From an uncultured Clostridia bacterium (lineage in GTDB: Bacteria; Bacillota; Clostridia; Christensenellales; Borkfalkiaceae): 64,000 nt of DNA. Below, one piece after another: positions 36,354 to 43,430 of the stretch. How positions within the stretch are numbered: the stretch's first letter is position 1; each line of letters opens with the position of its first letter. The DNA lies in contig CALVMR010000016.1 of the NCBI GenBank assembly GCA_944346885.1, forward strand, positions 61,736 through 125,735, in the 5' to 3' direction. A program made the translations under genes and the position numbers. The notes below the pieces were generated by a model. The model worked only from the letters and a program-made list of their open reading frames with translations. It was not told the origin of the DNA and searched no databases.

Positions 36354-36647
36354 ATGCTGCGCTATCTTATTCCCGCCGTCTATTTTATTGCCGTAAACGT
36401 ATACGGATTTTTCCTGGTACGCTCTCTGCGCGCCGCCGCGCTCGAACGCAGCGGCGCCCGCTCCAAAAAGTGGAAGCTGCTGCTTGCCGGGCTTTTGGGC
36501 GGAGCCCCCGCGGGGTACGCCGCCATGTTTTTGCTGCACTACGGAACGGACGACGCCCTGCTGATGATCGCCATGCCCCTTTTGATCGTGCTCAACGGGT
36601 ACGCGCTGTTTTTGCTGCTGCGCGCCCTCGCGCCCGTATTGGCATAA
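36354..36647 (+). CDS. Small membrane protein, DUF1294-like
   Basis: The 97-residue protein has two or three hydrophobic segments (about residues 4-24, 43-62 and 70-92). The central LLAGLLGGAPAGYAAMFLLHYG and IAMPLLIVLNGY pattern resembles DUF1294 proteins, whose function is unknown. GGAGG lies 5 bases before the ATG. It is divergent from purE. Confidence 0.6.
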   Translation: MLRYLIPAVYFIAVNVYGFFLVRSLRAAALERSGARSKKWKLLLAGLLGGAPAGYAAMFLLHYGTDDALLMIAMPLLIVLNGYALFLLLRALAPVLA

Positions 36648-36698
36648 AGAAAAGGCGTTTTATAAGGAAAGCCGCCGCGGCGCCGTGCGCCGCGCGCA

Positions 36699-36733
36699 AA
36701 AAAACAGACCCAAAAACGTGCGCGGATGCGCAC
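36699..36733 (-). terminator. Terminator of the candidate RNA gene
   Basis: GTGCGC-N4-GCGCAC (36718-36733) is followed on the minus strand by GTTTTTG and, further on, a second T7 run at about 36700-36706. Confidence 0.65.
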
Positions 36734-36924
36734 CGCTCCCGAATCTGCCCTCTGCGGTCCACTATGTACGATGCGCCCAGCGCGCAAAGACGATGCAGTT
36801 GCAAGCCGCCGCGCGAAAAGTTCCGCGTGCGGAAGCGCAAAAATGCGCCGCCGTCTCTTTTCCCATAGCGCTTCCTCTTCTGCCCGCCGAAAGGCACGCC
36901 GCTTGCAAAGCCGCCCCTTCCGAC
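36711..36924 (-). ncRNA. Candidate structured noncoding RNA gene of about 214 nt
   Basis: The 428 bases between the DUF1294-like gene and mscL have no convincing protein frame but hold a full transcription unit on the minus strand: an extended -10 promoter (TGG-TATACT, 36931-36936), then sequence rich in complementary pairs, then a terminator. Visible helices are TTGCAAGC/GCTTGCAA closing a multibranch region, GGAAGCGC/GCGCTTCC inside it, TGCGC-N5-GCGCA, and ACCGC/GCGGT. The RNA class is not identified: it lacks RNase P, tmRNA and SRP signatures that I know. 6S RNA fits the size, but I could not show its closing stem. Confidence 0.55.
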
Positions 36925-36930
36925 GCATTC

Positions 36931-36959
36931 AGTATACCACAAAACCCGCCGTTTCAAAA
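36931..36959 (-). promoter_or_regulatory. Promoter of the candidate RNA gene
   Basis: TATACT (36931-36936) is preceded by a TGG extended -10 element; TTTTGA lies 17 bases upstream and TTGAAA 15 bases upstream as -35 candidates. No gene with a ribosome site follows for about 570 bases on this strand. Confidence 0.6.
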
Positions 36960-37034
36960 CTGTTTGAACGCACTTTTCGCAAAATTTTGCGCGGGAAATT
37001 TTTCGCCGCGCGGCGCCAAACGCTTGACAAACAG

Positions 37035-37064
37035 GCAGCCGACGGAACAAGTTCCGTCGGCTGC
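37035..37064 (-). terminator. Terminator after mscL
   Basis: A 14-base perfect stem (37035-37048 with 37051-37064) lies directly after the mscL stop. Confidence 0.75.
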
Positions 37065-37075
37065 GGCATTTTGCC

Positions 37076-37753
37076 TTATTTGTCTGCTTTCTTCTCCTCC
37101 GCGGGCGCCTCCTGCGCACTGTTCGCGCGCAGCAGGTCGCGGATCTCCGCGAGCAGCTTTTCCACGTTTTCGCTGCTTGCCGCGGGCGCTTCCGCAACAA
37201 CGGGCGCGGGTGCGGGAGCGGGAGCCGCTTCCGCCGCGGGCGCTTCTTCCTTAACGGGTTCCGCCGCCTCTTCCTTCTTGGAGAGTTTCTCCTTCAAAGC
37301 GTGCCCGCCTTCGCGGATGCGCTTGCTGACCTTGCGCACGATGCGCACCGCCGTAAAGATGACGATCGCGTCGATGAGGAAGGTCAAGATCGCCATGATC
37401 AGGTTGCCGTAGTTGAGCAAGATCTGCTCTTGAATAACCGTCGTTACGCCATTAACCGTCTCGCTGATTTCCGGGCGCAGCTCGACGACCATCTCGCTGA
37501 AATTGCCGCCGATGAGCAACGAGATGAGCGGTTTGATGATGTCGTTTACGACGCTGTTGACGATCGCCGTGAACGCAGCGCCGATGACCAAACCGATGGC
37601 GAGGTCGATGATGTTCCCGCGAGAAATGAACGCCTTAAAGTCCTTCCAAAAAGTGCTCTTTTCCTTGTTTGCGCGGCGCGCCGCACGTTCCGCACGCTTG
37701 CGCGCACGCTTTTCCGCCTTGGTTTCGGCGGGAGCCGTTTTTGCTTCTTCCAT
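37076..37753 (-). CDS. mscL: Large-conductance mechanosensitive channel with extended tails
   Basis: MscL opens under high membrane tension to release solutes during hypo-osmotic shock. The core is recognisable from FWKDFKAFISRGNIIDLAIG to the second transmembrane helix ending in AVRIVRKV. At 225 residues it is longer than the usual 130-150: about 38 Lys/Arg/Ala-rich residues precede the core, and an Ala/Pro/Glu linker of about 60 residues leads to a C-terminal LLAEIRDLLRAN helix that matches the MscL bundle helix. ATG 37753 follows AAGGAG. It is the second gene after the HAD phosphatase. Confidence 0.92.
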   Translation of the reverse strand: MEEAKTAPAETKAEKRARKRAERAARRANKEKSTFWKDFKAFISRGNIIDLAIGLVIGAAFTAIVNSVVNDIIKPLISLLIGGNFSEMVVELRPEISETVNGVTTVIQEQILLNYGNLIMAILTFLIDAIVIFTAVRIVRKVSKRIREGGHALKEKLSKKEEAAEPVKEEAPAAEAAPAPAPAPVVAEAPAASSENVEKLLAEIRDLLRANSAQEAPAEEKKADK

Positions 37754-37779
37754 GGTGTATCTCTCCTTTTTAAAATGAT

Positions 37780-38610
37780 TCAGATGTATCGATGCAGCGA
37801 AGAACGGAGGAATTTTGCCACCGCGTCCTCTTCGCAATATCCGATGACGCCCGTTGCCATCGCTTTGAGCTCATCGACGGCGTTTTGCACCGCATAGCAC
37901 TCGTCGGCGGCGGAAAACAGCTCTTCGTCGTTGCGCGCATCCCCGAACGCGACCAAGCGTTCGGCGCCCAAGATCTGTTTGAGGCGGAGCGCGCATTCCC
38001 CTTTCGACGTGCCGGACGGCATGATCTCCAACCAATAATCCGAACGGTACGTTTCCTGCTCGTAGATGGTTTTCATGTCGCTGCGCGCCCGCACGCGGCT
38101 GTACAGCCCGCTCAGGCGGCGGCTGCTTTCGATGCAGTTGAAGTAAAACACCTCGTCTTCGGCGAGCTCGTTGTACGACGAGATCGGATGCAGGCGCAGA
38201 TCCCCCTTGCGGCGGGAAAGATAGCGGAGGAGCCCCTCCGATTCTTTGCCCTGCACCCAAGAAAGGCGCTCTTTTCCGCCGAGGAAAGAATAGACGACGG
38301 GCCAGATATCCTCTTCGCGCAAATAGGCGCGGATGTCTGCAAACTGCTCTGCCGAAAAATGGCAGTTGTAGAGCATCTCTCCGTTCCACGGCTTCATGAT
38401 CACCGCCCCGTTGTAGAGGATGACGGGGAGATTTTGCCGCAGCCCCCAAACCGCTTTCGCCGCAGAGTTGAGAGAACGGGCGGTGGCGTATGTAAAACAC
38501 AGCCCGCCGTTGTCGATCATATCGTTGAGATGCTGCAAGCTGTAAGCGGAGAGCCGCTCCTCTGCCGTCAGCAGGGTACCGTCTAAGTCGGATACAAAGA
38601 GAGTCTTCAA
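37780..38610 (-). CDS. Cof-type HAD-IIB family phosphatase
   Basis: The 276-residue protein has the HAD nucleophile motif SDLDGTLL (residues 7-14), a type IIB cap, the catalytic Lys in SGTSKGECAL and the metal motif FGDARNDEE near residue 222. It should dephosphorylate small phosphorylated metabolites in the cytosol; the substrate is not known. Promoter at 38639-38667 drives it and the mscL gene 26 bases downstream. Confidence 0.88.
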   Translation of the reverse strand: MKTLFVSDLDGTLLTAEERLSAYSLQHLNDMIDNGGLCFTYATARSLNSAAKAVWGLRQNLPVILYNGAVIMKPWNGEMLYNCHFSAEQFADIRAYLREEDIWPVVYSFLGGKERLSWVQGKESEGLLRYLSRRKGDLRLHPISSYNELAEDEVFYFNCIESSRRLSGLYSRVRARSDMKTIYEQETYRSDYWLEIMPSGTSKGECALRLKQILGAERLVAFGDARNDEELFSAADECYAVQNAVDELKAMATGVIGYCEEDAVAKFLRSSLHRYI

Positions 38611-38638
38611 AACACGCCCCCTGCCTTGATTTTTTTAC

Positions 38639-38667
38639 AGTATAGCACAACATTGAAAAAAATGCAA
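38639..38667 (-). promoter_or_regulatory. Promoter of the HAD phosphatase-mscL unit
   Basis: TTGCAT (38662-38667) and TATACT (38639-38644) on the minus strand, 17 bases apart. Confidence 0.75.
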
Positions 38668-38796
38668 GGGTTCCGCCCCGCCCGCGTAAAATTGCGCGGA
38701 ATGGAAAATTCGGAGTTTTTTTTTGAATTTAAGGCAATTCACCGCTCCTTTTTCCTCTCGACCCTTGCACTTAACGGTATGATTCGCCGCCCAAAC

Positions 38797-38819
38797 AAAA
38801 AAAGGCGGCTTGCGCCGCC
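38797..38819 (-). terminator. Terminator after the ABC importer operon
   Basis: GGCGGC-TTGC-GCCGCC (38804-38819) followed on the minus strand by a T7 run, just past the ATPase stop. Confidence 0.85.
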
Positions 38820-38831
38820 CCTTATTTTTTG

Positions 38832-39503
38832 CTATTCTTCCGCCAAAAGAGCGGAAAGCACGGCGCTCTTGAACGCCGAAGCGGCGCCGTAGGCGCGCGG
38901 CACCTCGCCCGGCGCGGCAATATCGGCAAGCACGCCGCCTTTGCCGAGCACAAGCACGCGGTGCGCGAGCATGCACGCCTCCTCCGCGTCGTGCGTAACA
39001 AAGAGGACCGTCGGCTTCTTCTCCTCCCACAGCGCGCAGAACATGCCGATCAAACGGATTTTAAGCGCCGTATCCAAGGAGGAAAAGGGTTCGTCCATCA
39101 AAAACAGCGGCGCGTCATGCAAAAAGGCGCGCGCAACGGAAACGCGCTGCGCCTGCCCGCCCGACAGCGCGGCTGGGTAGGCAGCCGCCTTATCCGCCAA
39201 ACCGACGCGCGCAAGCATCTCCCGCACGCGCGCCGCATCTTTGCAGACCAGCCGCAAATTCCCCTCCGCCGTAAGGTTCGGAACGAGGCGGGGCTGCTGA
39301 AAGATGTACGCGCAACGCGGCAAAGCGGGTTCAACGCTGCCCTCGTAGGGCGTCAGCCCCGCCAAAATGTTCAAAAGCGTGGTCTTGCCGCAGCCGGAAG
39401 CGCCCAGCAGGCAGGTGATCTTCCCCTCTTCGAGCGAAAGGCTGAAATTTTCGTACACGGTGAGCGCGCCGTAGCGCTTGGTGATGCGACGAAGTTCGAT
39501 CAT
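38832..39503 (-). CDS. ABC transporter ATP-binding protein, NitT/TauT type
   Basis: The 223-residue ATPase has Walker A GASGCGKTTL (about 33-42), Q-loop QQPRLVPNLT, signature LSGGQAQRVSVARAF (about 125-139) and Walker B LFLMDEP. It resembles SsuB/TauB/ThiZ-type ATPases that energise uptake of small organic anions or vitamin precursors. It overlaps the permease gene by four bases. Confidence 0.92.
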   Translation of the reverse strand: MIELRRITKRYGALTVYENFSLSLEEGKITCLLGASGCGKTTLLNILAGLTPYEGSVEPALPRCAYIFQQPRLVPNLTAEGNLRLVCKDAARVREMLARVGLADKAAAYPAALSGGQAQRVSVARAFLHDAPLFLMDEPFSSLDTALKIRLIGMFCALWEEKKPTVLFVTHDAEEACMLAHRVLVLGKGGVLADIAAPGEVPRAYGAASAFKSAVLSALLAEE

Positions 39504-40339
39504 GCCCCCTCTCCTCCCTGCCAGCGGCGGGTGATGCGCTTTAAAAATCCGAGCGCGAACGCAAACAGCCCGCCCACGAGCAGGGCGAGCAGCGTCAAGG
39601 CGAACATGCGCGCGATCTGCACGTTCATCGACGCATTTTGCATCATGCTGCCGAGCGAATGCAGCGTGCTGACGAGCACTTCGGCGGAGACGGTAACTTT
39701 GAGCGAGAGGGAGAGGTTTGCCCCCGCCTGCGAAAAGACGGCGGGCAGCATGCCGGGCACCGCAATGCGCCAGAGCACGTCTTTACGGGAGACCCCGTAC
39801 ACCCGCGCCATTTCAAACAGCTTGCCGTCAATGCCGCCGTACGCCGCCATGAGCTGGGCATAGGTGACGGGAAAGAGCATCAAAAAGGAGACGATGACGG
39901 GCGCCACGCGCGGATCCGACCAGATCATCAGCATGAGCGCGATCGCCATGGTCGGGAGCGTGCGGAACACGCTGATAAAGGGCGCGAAAAAGATGCGGAA
40001 CTTTTTGCTTGCCGCGCTTGCCGCCGCAAAGAGCACCGCAAACGCAAAGGCGAGCAGCCAGCCCGCCAGCGTGCGCAGAAGGGTGAAGCCGAACGCCCGC
40101 CAAAAGGACCCTTCCCCCAAAAGGACACCGAGCGCGCGCACGGTATCCGAAAAAGAGGCGACGACGTAATCGTTGCCCACCGCAAAATACGCAGCCGCCC
40201 AAATCCCCCACATGGCGGCAAGCGACAGAGCGGAGAGAAAGTAGGTCCACTTGTGTTCCCGAAAATGCGCGGCAAGCCTCTTTCGCCGCGGGGCGAAAGA
40301 GGCAGCAGCGCTTCGAGGCGGCGTTTGCTTTCCGTTCAT
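39500..40339 (-). CDS. ABC transporter permease, NitT/TauT type
   Basis: The 279-residue protein has about six hydrophobic segments and the EAA-loop that contacts the ATPase (about residues 185-205, ARVYGVSRKDVLWRIAVPGM). A basic N-terminal tail of about 35 residues precedes the first helix. It forms the membrane channel of the importer with the adjacent ATPase and binding protein. Confidence 0.92.
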   Translation of the reverse strand: MNGKQTPPRSAAASFAPRRKRLAAHFREHKWTYFLSALSLAAMWGIWAAAYFAVGNDYVVASFSDTVRALGVLLGEGSFWRAFGFTLLRTLAGWLLAFAFAVLFAAASAASKKFRIFFAPFISVFRTLPTMAIALMLMIWSDPRVAPVIVSFLMLFPVTYAQLMAAYGGIDGKLFEMARVYGVSRKDVLWRIAVPGMLPAVFSQAGANLSLSLKVTVSAEVLVSTLHSLGSMMQNASMNVQIARMFALTLLALLVGGLFAFALGFLKRITRRWQGGEGA

Positions 40340-40364
40340 GCTTTTTACTCCGTTTCCGCCCTTT

Positions 40365-40394
40365 CTGCCGCCCGCGCGACTGCGCGGGCGGCAG
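40365..40394 (-). repeat. Strong intercistronic stem-loop between binding protein and permease genes
   Basis: A 13-base perfect GC stem (40365-40377 with 40382-40394) with a four-base loop and no T-run. Such structures often protect the upstream binding-protein mRNA from 3' decay so that it is made in excess over the permease. Confidence 0.75.
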
Positions 40395-40403
40395 AAACGG
40401 GGA

Positions 40404-41447
40404 TCATTCGGCGATCTTATATTCGACGCCGCCGTCTTTGAGCACGGCGCGCAGCGTCTGCCCGACTACGTTTTCCAGCTGGATGCACCCGACGCGCTTG
40501 CCCGCAAGCTCGGAAAGATTTTCCTTGGTCAGCTGCAAGCCGGGGTGCTTTGCGGAAAGGAAATAGATGTTTCCGTGCGTAACGGTGGCGATCATGCGGT
40601 AATTGCTGCCGTCTCCGAGCAGATTTGCCGCCGCGTTGACGGGCATCACGCAGATCTCCGCCGCCGGATCGTTCCCCGTAACGTACGTTTGAATGGCGGT
40701 CGGCGCAACGACGCTGTACCGCACCGTGCAGCCGAACTGCGCCTCGTCCGCAAGCAGCTTCGCCATCGAAAGAGCGGGCGCGCCATCCGGCATGACCACG
40801 TCGATGACGGCGGAAGCGTCCGACGCATCGGCGGCAGACTGTGCCGACGTGTAGAAAAACCCTTCGGAGACCTGCTTTTGGGTGCCGACGCCCGCGAGCT
40901 TGGAAAGGAATGCCGTAACGTCCTCTTTGCTTTCGGCGGCGGAAGTATAGCCGATCGCGCAGTTTTCGATGACCTGCGCCGTCAGGTTGGCGGCGCTGAA
41001 CGTGGGGTCGGCGCCGCCGCGATGGGAGGAGACCGCATCCACGACGGCGGCAATATCCACGCTGCCTTCGTTGACCCATGCGCAGCTTGCGGCGATCGCC
41101 TCGGCAAACGAAGCAACGAGCGCGGGATCGGACTGAATGAGCGAATTTTTGACGACGACCACCGCCTGCGGATAGCCGCCCTCCCCGTACAGCTCCTGCA
41201 AGTTGCCCACGACAACGAGACGGCTGCCTTCGGGCGCGCTTGCCGTTCCTTTCACTTTGGCGGAAACAACGGGTTCGGCGGCGACCATGTAATCGAAGTC
41301 GGCGGCGGCGGAAATGCCGGTGGACGGATTGGCGATATTGACGAGCGTGACCGCCCCTTCGTTTTCGCCCTCATCGCATGCGGTAAAGGCGAGCGCGCCG
41401 AAGGCAAGCATGCAGACGGCGACCGCGCAGATCAGAAACTTTTTCAT
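40404..41447 (-). CDS. Solute-binding lipoprotein, apparently circularly permuted
   Basis: This 347-residue protein has a lipoprotein signal ending in LAFTAC (Cys24). After it, residues 31-199 match what is normally the C-terminal half of NitT/TauT-type binding proteins (FDYMVAAEPVVSAKV, GYPQAVVVVKNSLI, and a domain end at SEGFFY). A Ser/Ala/Asp linker (200-213) leads into residues 214-347, which match the normal N-terminal half (IDVVMPDGAPALSMAKLL, TVTHGNIYFLS, LAGKRVGCIQLENV, ending GVEYKIAE). The order of halves is therefore reversed compared with the relatives I know. The frame is intact and followed by permease and ATPase genes, so it is likely functional. The ligand is unknown. Confidence 0.85.
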   Translation of the reverse strand: MKKFLICAVAVCMLAFGALAFTACDEGENEGAVTLVNIANPSTGISAAADFDYMVAAEPVVSAKVKGTASAPEGSRLVVVGNLQELYGEGGYPQAVVVVKNSLIQSDPALVASFAEAIAASCAWVNEGSVDIAAVVDAVSSHRGGADPTFSAANLTAQVIENCAIGYTSAAESKEDVTAFLSKLAGVGTQKQVSEGFFYTSAQSAADASDASAVIDVVMPDGAPALSMAKLLADEAQFGCTVRYSVVAPTAIQTYVTGNDPAAEICVMPVNAAANLLGDGSNYRMIATVTHGNIYFLSAKHPGLQLTKENLSELAGKRVGCIQLENVVGQTLRAVLKDGGVEYKIAE

Positions 41448-41470
41448 TTTTTCTCCTTCGCCCGCCGAAA

Positions 41471-41575
41471 AGCCCCCTTGCTGCGGCAAGGGGGCAAAAA
41501 TGCGTGCAAAAACACGGCAAACGCTCTCCCCCTTAGCCGTCGGGCGCGCCCTTCGGAGCAGGCTTCGATCTCTTT
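41471..41575 (-). promoter_or_regulatory. Riboswitch-like attenuator leader of the ABC importer operon
   Basis: After the promoter, the leader carries CGGTC-N5-GATCG, an AGCC/GGCT-closed segment, then AAGGGGG (41528-41534). A terminator hairpin follows, GCCCCCTTGC-N4-GCAAGGGGGC (41472-41495) with TTTT. AAGGGGG can pair with the CCCCCTT of the terminator's 5' arm (41488-41494), an alternative antiterminator. This mutually exclusive design is typical of transcriptional riboswitches. I could not match the upstream domain to a known aptamer (not TPP, purine, THF, ZTP or fluoride as I know them). Confidence 0.6.
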
Positions 41576-41586
41576 GACCGAACTTT

Positions 41587-41615
41587 ATTATACTATGCCG
41601 CGGCGCAAATGGCAA
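41587..41615 (-). promoter_or_regulatory. Promoter of the ABC importer operon
   Basis: TTGCCA (41610-41615) and TATAAT (41587-41592) on the minus strand with a 17-base spacer; the start lies about 130 bases before the binding-protein ATG. Confidence 0.8.
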
Positions 41616-41862
41616 GCGATTTTCCGCGGCAAAATACCGCCGCAAAAGACGGGATTTTATACGACGCTCCTAAACGGCGCTTGCGGGCGATGGCGCAGCC
41701 CGCGGCGCGGGCGGGCGAACGATGAACGATGGCGCAAACGGCAATGCGAACGGCAACGCGGACGCGCGAAAAGCGGTACGGACGGGCGGAGGAAGAGCGC
41801 GCCGCGGACCGCCCGATCGGCGCCCGCGCATAATTTTGCAGGGCTTTGCACATGCTTCCGGT
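41616..41862. other. Gene-free spacer between divergent units
   Basis: I see no convincing gene, RNA or terminator here. Arginine- and Ala-rich open frames exist on both strands but have no ribosome sites or recognisable domains. The plus-strand gene that follows must have its promoter here, but no good -35/-10 pair is evident. Confidence 0.5.
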
Positions 41863-42480
41863 ATGATAAAAAGGATCGTAACGCTGTCGGCAACGGCGGT
41901 CTGCCTTGCCGCCGCCATGCTAGTGCTCTACAACTTTACCGCCCTGCGCCGCGCCGAACAGGCGGCGCACTTTGCCGCCGTACGGGCGGAAACCGAAACC
42001 GCGGCATGCTTTGCGGGCGCAGACGCCGCCGAAACCGCGGCTTTGCGTTTGAAACCGAACAACGACCCGCCCCGCGGCGGAAACGGCGTAAGGCTGCTCT
42101 GCCGCGACCCATACGGCGAAGCGGCGCGCGGCATGCAGAGGATCGAGGGACGCACACCGCCGCGCATGCCCCTTTGCGAGCGGCGCCGCATGCCCCCGCT
42201 CGCACGGCTGATCGGCAGGCACGGCTGCTTTGTACTCGTGTTTATCCCGTACGCCCCCTGCCCGCCGAGCCCCGAACAACCCGCGCCCGAACAACCCGCG
42301 CCCGAACAGCCCGCGCCCGAACAACCCGCGCCGGAACAGCCCGCGCCCGAACAGCCTACACCCGAACAGCCCACGCCCGAAACGAACGCACCGGATACAA
42401 ATTCGCCCGAAGTGAACGCGCCGCAGCAAGCCGATCGCCCCGCCGTTGTGGACGAGGCGGAGGAACCCGCGGCGGAATAA
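41863..42480 (+). CDS. Signal-anchored protein with PEQPA tandem repeats
   Basis: From ATG 41863 the product has about 205 residues: a basic start and hydrophobic segment (MIKRIVTLSATAVCLAAAMLVLY), an Arg/Ala-rich middle with several cysteines, a second short hydrophobic patch, and a C-terminal tail with seven PEQPA/PEQPT repeats. The start lacks a clear ribosome site, and a longer frame to 41722 is low-complexity, so the start is uncertain. I do not recognise a family. The Pro/Glu tail suggests an extracellular spacer. It ends 22 bases before a very strong terminator, supporting a real transcript. Confidence 0.5.
   Translation: MIKRIVTLSATAVCLAAAMLVLYNFTALRRAEQAAHFAAVRAETETAACFAGADAAETAALRLKPNNDPPRGGNGVRLLCRDPYGEAARGMQRIEGRTPPRMPLCERRRMPPLARLIGRHGCFVLVFIPYAPCPPSPEQPAPEQPAPEQPAPEQPAPEQPAPEQPTPEQPTPETNAPDTNSPEVNAPQQADRPAVVDEAEEPAAE
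42275..42388 (+). repeat. 15-base coding minisatellite (PEQPA repeats)
   Basis: About seven near-identical 15-base units of the form CCCGAACARCCCGCG encode PEQPA, with the last two changed to PEQPT. Differences are mostly third-position, so the array has existed for some time but may still change copy number. Confidence 0.85.
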
Positions 42481-42502
42481 CGAAACAAAAAATACGCAAA
42501 CG

Positions 42503-42547
42503 CGGCAGCGCGCCGCAGCGGAAACGATCCGCTGCGGCGCGCTGCCG
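42503..42547. terminator. Very long bidirectional terminator hairpin
   Basis: A 20-base perfect stem (42503-42522 with 42528-42547) around AACGA separates the convergent PEQPA and macrodomain genes. The minus-strand unit also has A/T-rich flanks. Confidence 0.85.
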
Positions 42548-42563
42548 TAAGCATAAAAAAACA

Positions 42564-43409
42564 TCATGTGTTTTTCAACACGTCTTTATAAATCGCCAGA
42601 TCTTTATCGAGGAACACGTCAAAGACGACGCGCATGCCGCTTCGGTGTTCGAGCAGCCAGTTTTTAACGGCGCCGACGGCGATCGCCGCGGCTTCGTCGC
42701 AAGGGTATCCGAAAACACCCGTCGAAACGCAGCAGAACACAACGCTGCGCAGCCCGACCTTTTCGGCAAGGTTGAGGCAGGAGAGATAGCAGTTGCGCAG
42801 CACCCGCCCGTCCTCCTCGGTCACGCTCAGCCCCACCATCGGGCCGACGGTGTGCAGGATGTATTTGGAGGGCAGGTTGTAGGCGCGCGTGATCTTGGCG
42901 CAGCCGGAAGGCTCTGCCTCGCCCTGCGCCCCCATGATCTTGGAACAGTCAAGCCGCACCTGCACCCCCGCGCGGGAGTGGATGACGTTATCGATGCACC
43001 TGTGGTGCGGGATAAAGCAGCCGAGCAGCGAACTGTTGGCGGCGTTGACGATCGCATCCGCTTTCAAGCGGGTGATATCCCCCTGCCAAAGGGCGATGTT
43101 GCCTTCGTACGCAAACCCGTCGATATCGACGACGCCGCGCTCTTCGGATTCGGAGAGGAACAGTTTATCCTGCAATTCGAGAAACCGATCGGAAACGGGG
43201 CGGGGCGGGCGCTCGTTGAGATACCCCCAAATGAGTTCGCGCTTGACCGAATACGGATAGCTGAACGCCGCAATGCGGTTGCGCTCTTCCAACAGGGAAG
43301 CGAGCAGCGCATCGCAGATGGCGCTCTTTTCCTCCTCCCCTATGATCTGCGCCCTGCGGGGCGGGCAGGAGAGGTCGATGATATCTTTGTACTGCTCAAA
43401 GGTAAGCAT
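42564..43409 (-). CDS. Zinc-containing macrodomain protein-ADP-ribose hydrolase
   Basis: The macrodomain (about residues 100-275) carries the Zn-macro signature: VNAANSSLLGCFIPHHRCID with Cys131, His136 and Cys138 as zinc ligands, and GVFGYPCDEAA as the phosphate loop. Enzymes of this class remove ADP-ribose from proteins. The first 95 residues form the helical extension also seen in this class. Relatives are often encoded with a sirtuin ADP-ribosyltransferase and lipoylated GcvH-like protein; none of these is here. Instead it follows an aconitase-family hydratase by 21 bases and shares its promoter. Confidence 0.88.
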   Translation of the reverse strand: MLTFEQYKDIIDLSCPPRRAQIIGEEEKSAICDALLASLLEERNRIAAFSYPYSVKRELIWGYLNERPPRPVSDRFLELQDKLFLSESEERGVVDIDGFAYEGNIALWQGDITRLKADAIVNAANSSLLGCFIPHHRCIDNVIHSRAGVQVRLDCSKIMGAQGEAEPSGCAKITRAYNLPSKYILHTVGPMVGLSVTEEDGRVLRNCYLSCLNLAEKVGLRSVVFCCVSTGVFGYPCDEAAAIAVGAVKNWLLEHRSGMRVVFDVFLDKDLAIYKDVLKNT

Positions 43410-43430
43410 GCCGCACCTCCCCGTACGGTT

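Noticed and set aside
36900..36924. GTCGGAAGGGGC in the candidate RNA as an SRP RNA tetraloop
   Set aside because: The GGAAGG motif lies at the extreme 5' end and lacks the flanking SRP helix 8 partners.
42275..42388. The 15-base repeats as a regulatory array or CRISPR
   Set aside because: They are in frame, encode PEQPA and sit inside an open frame.
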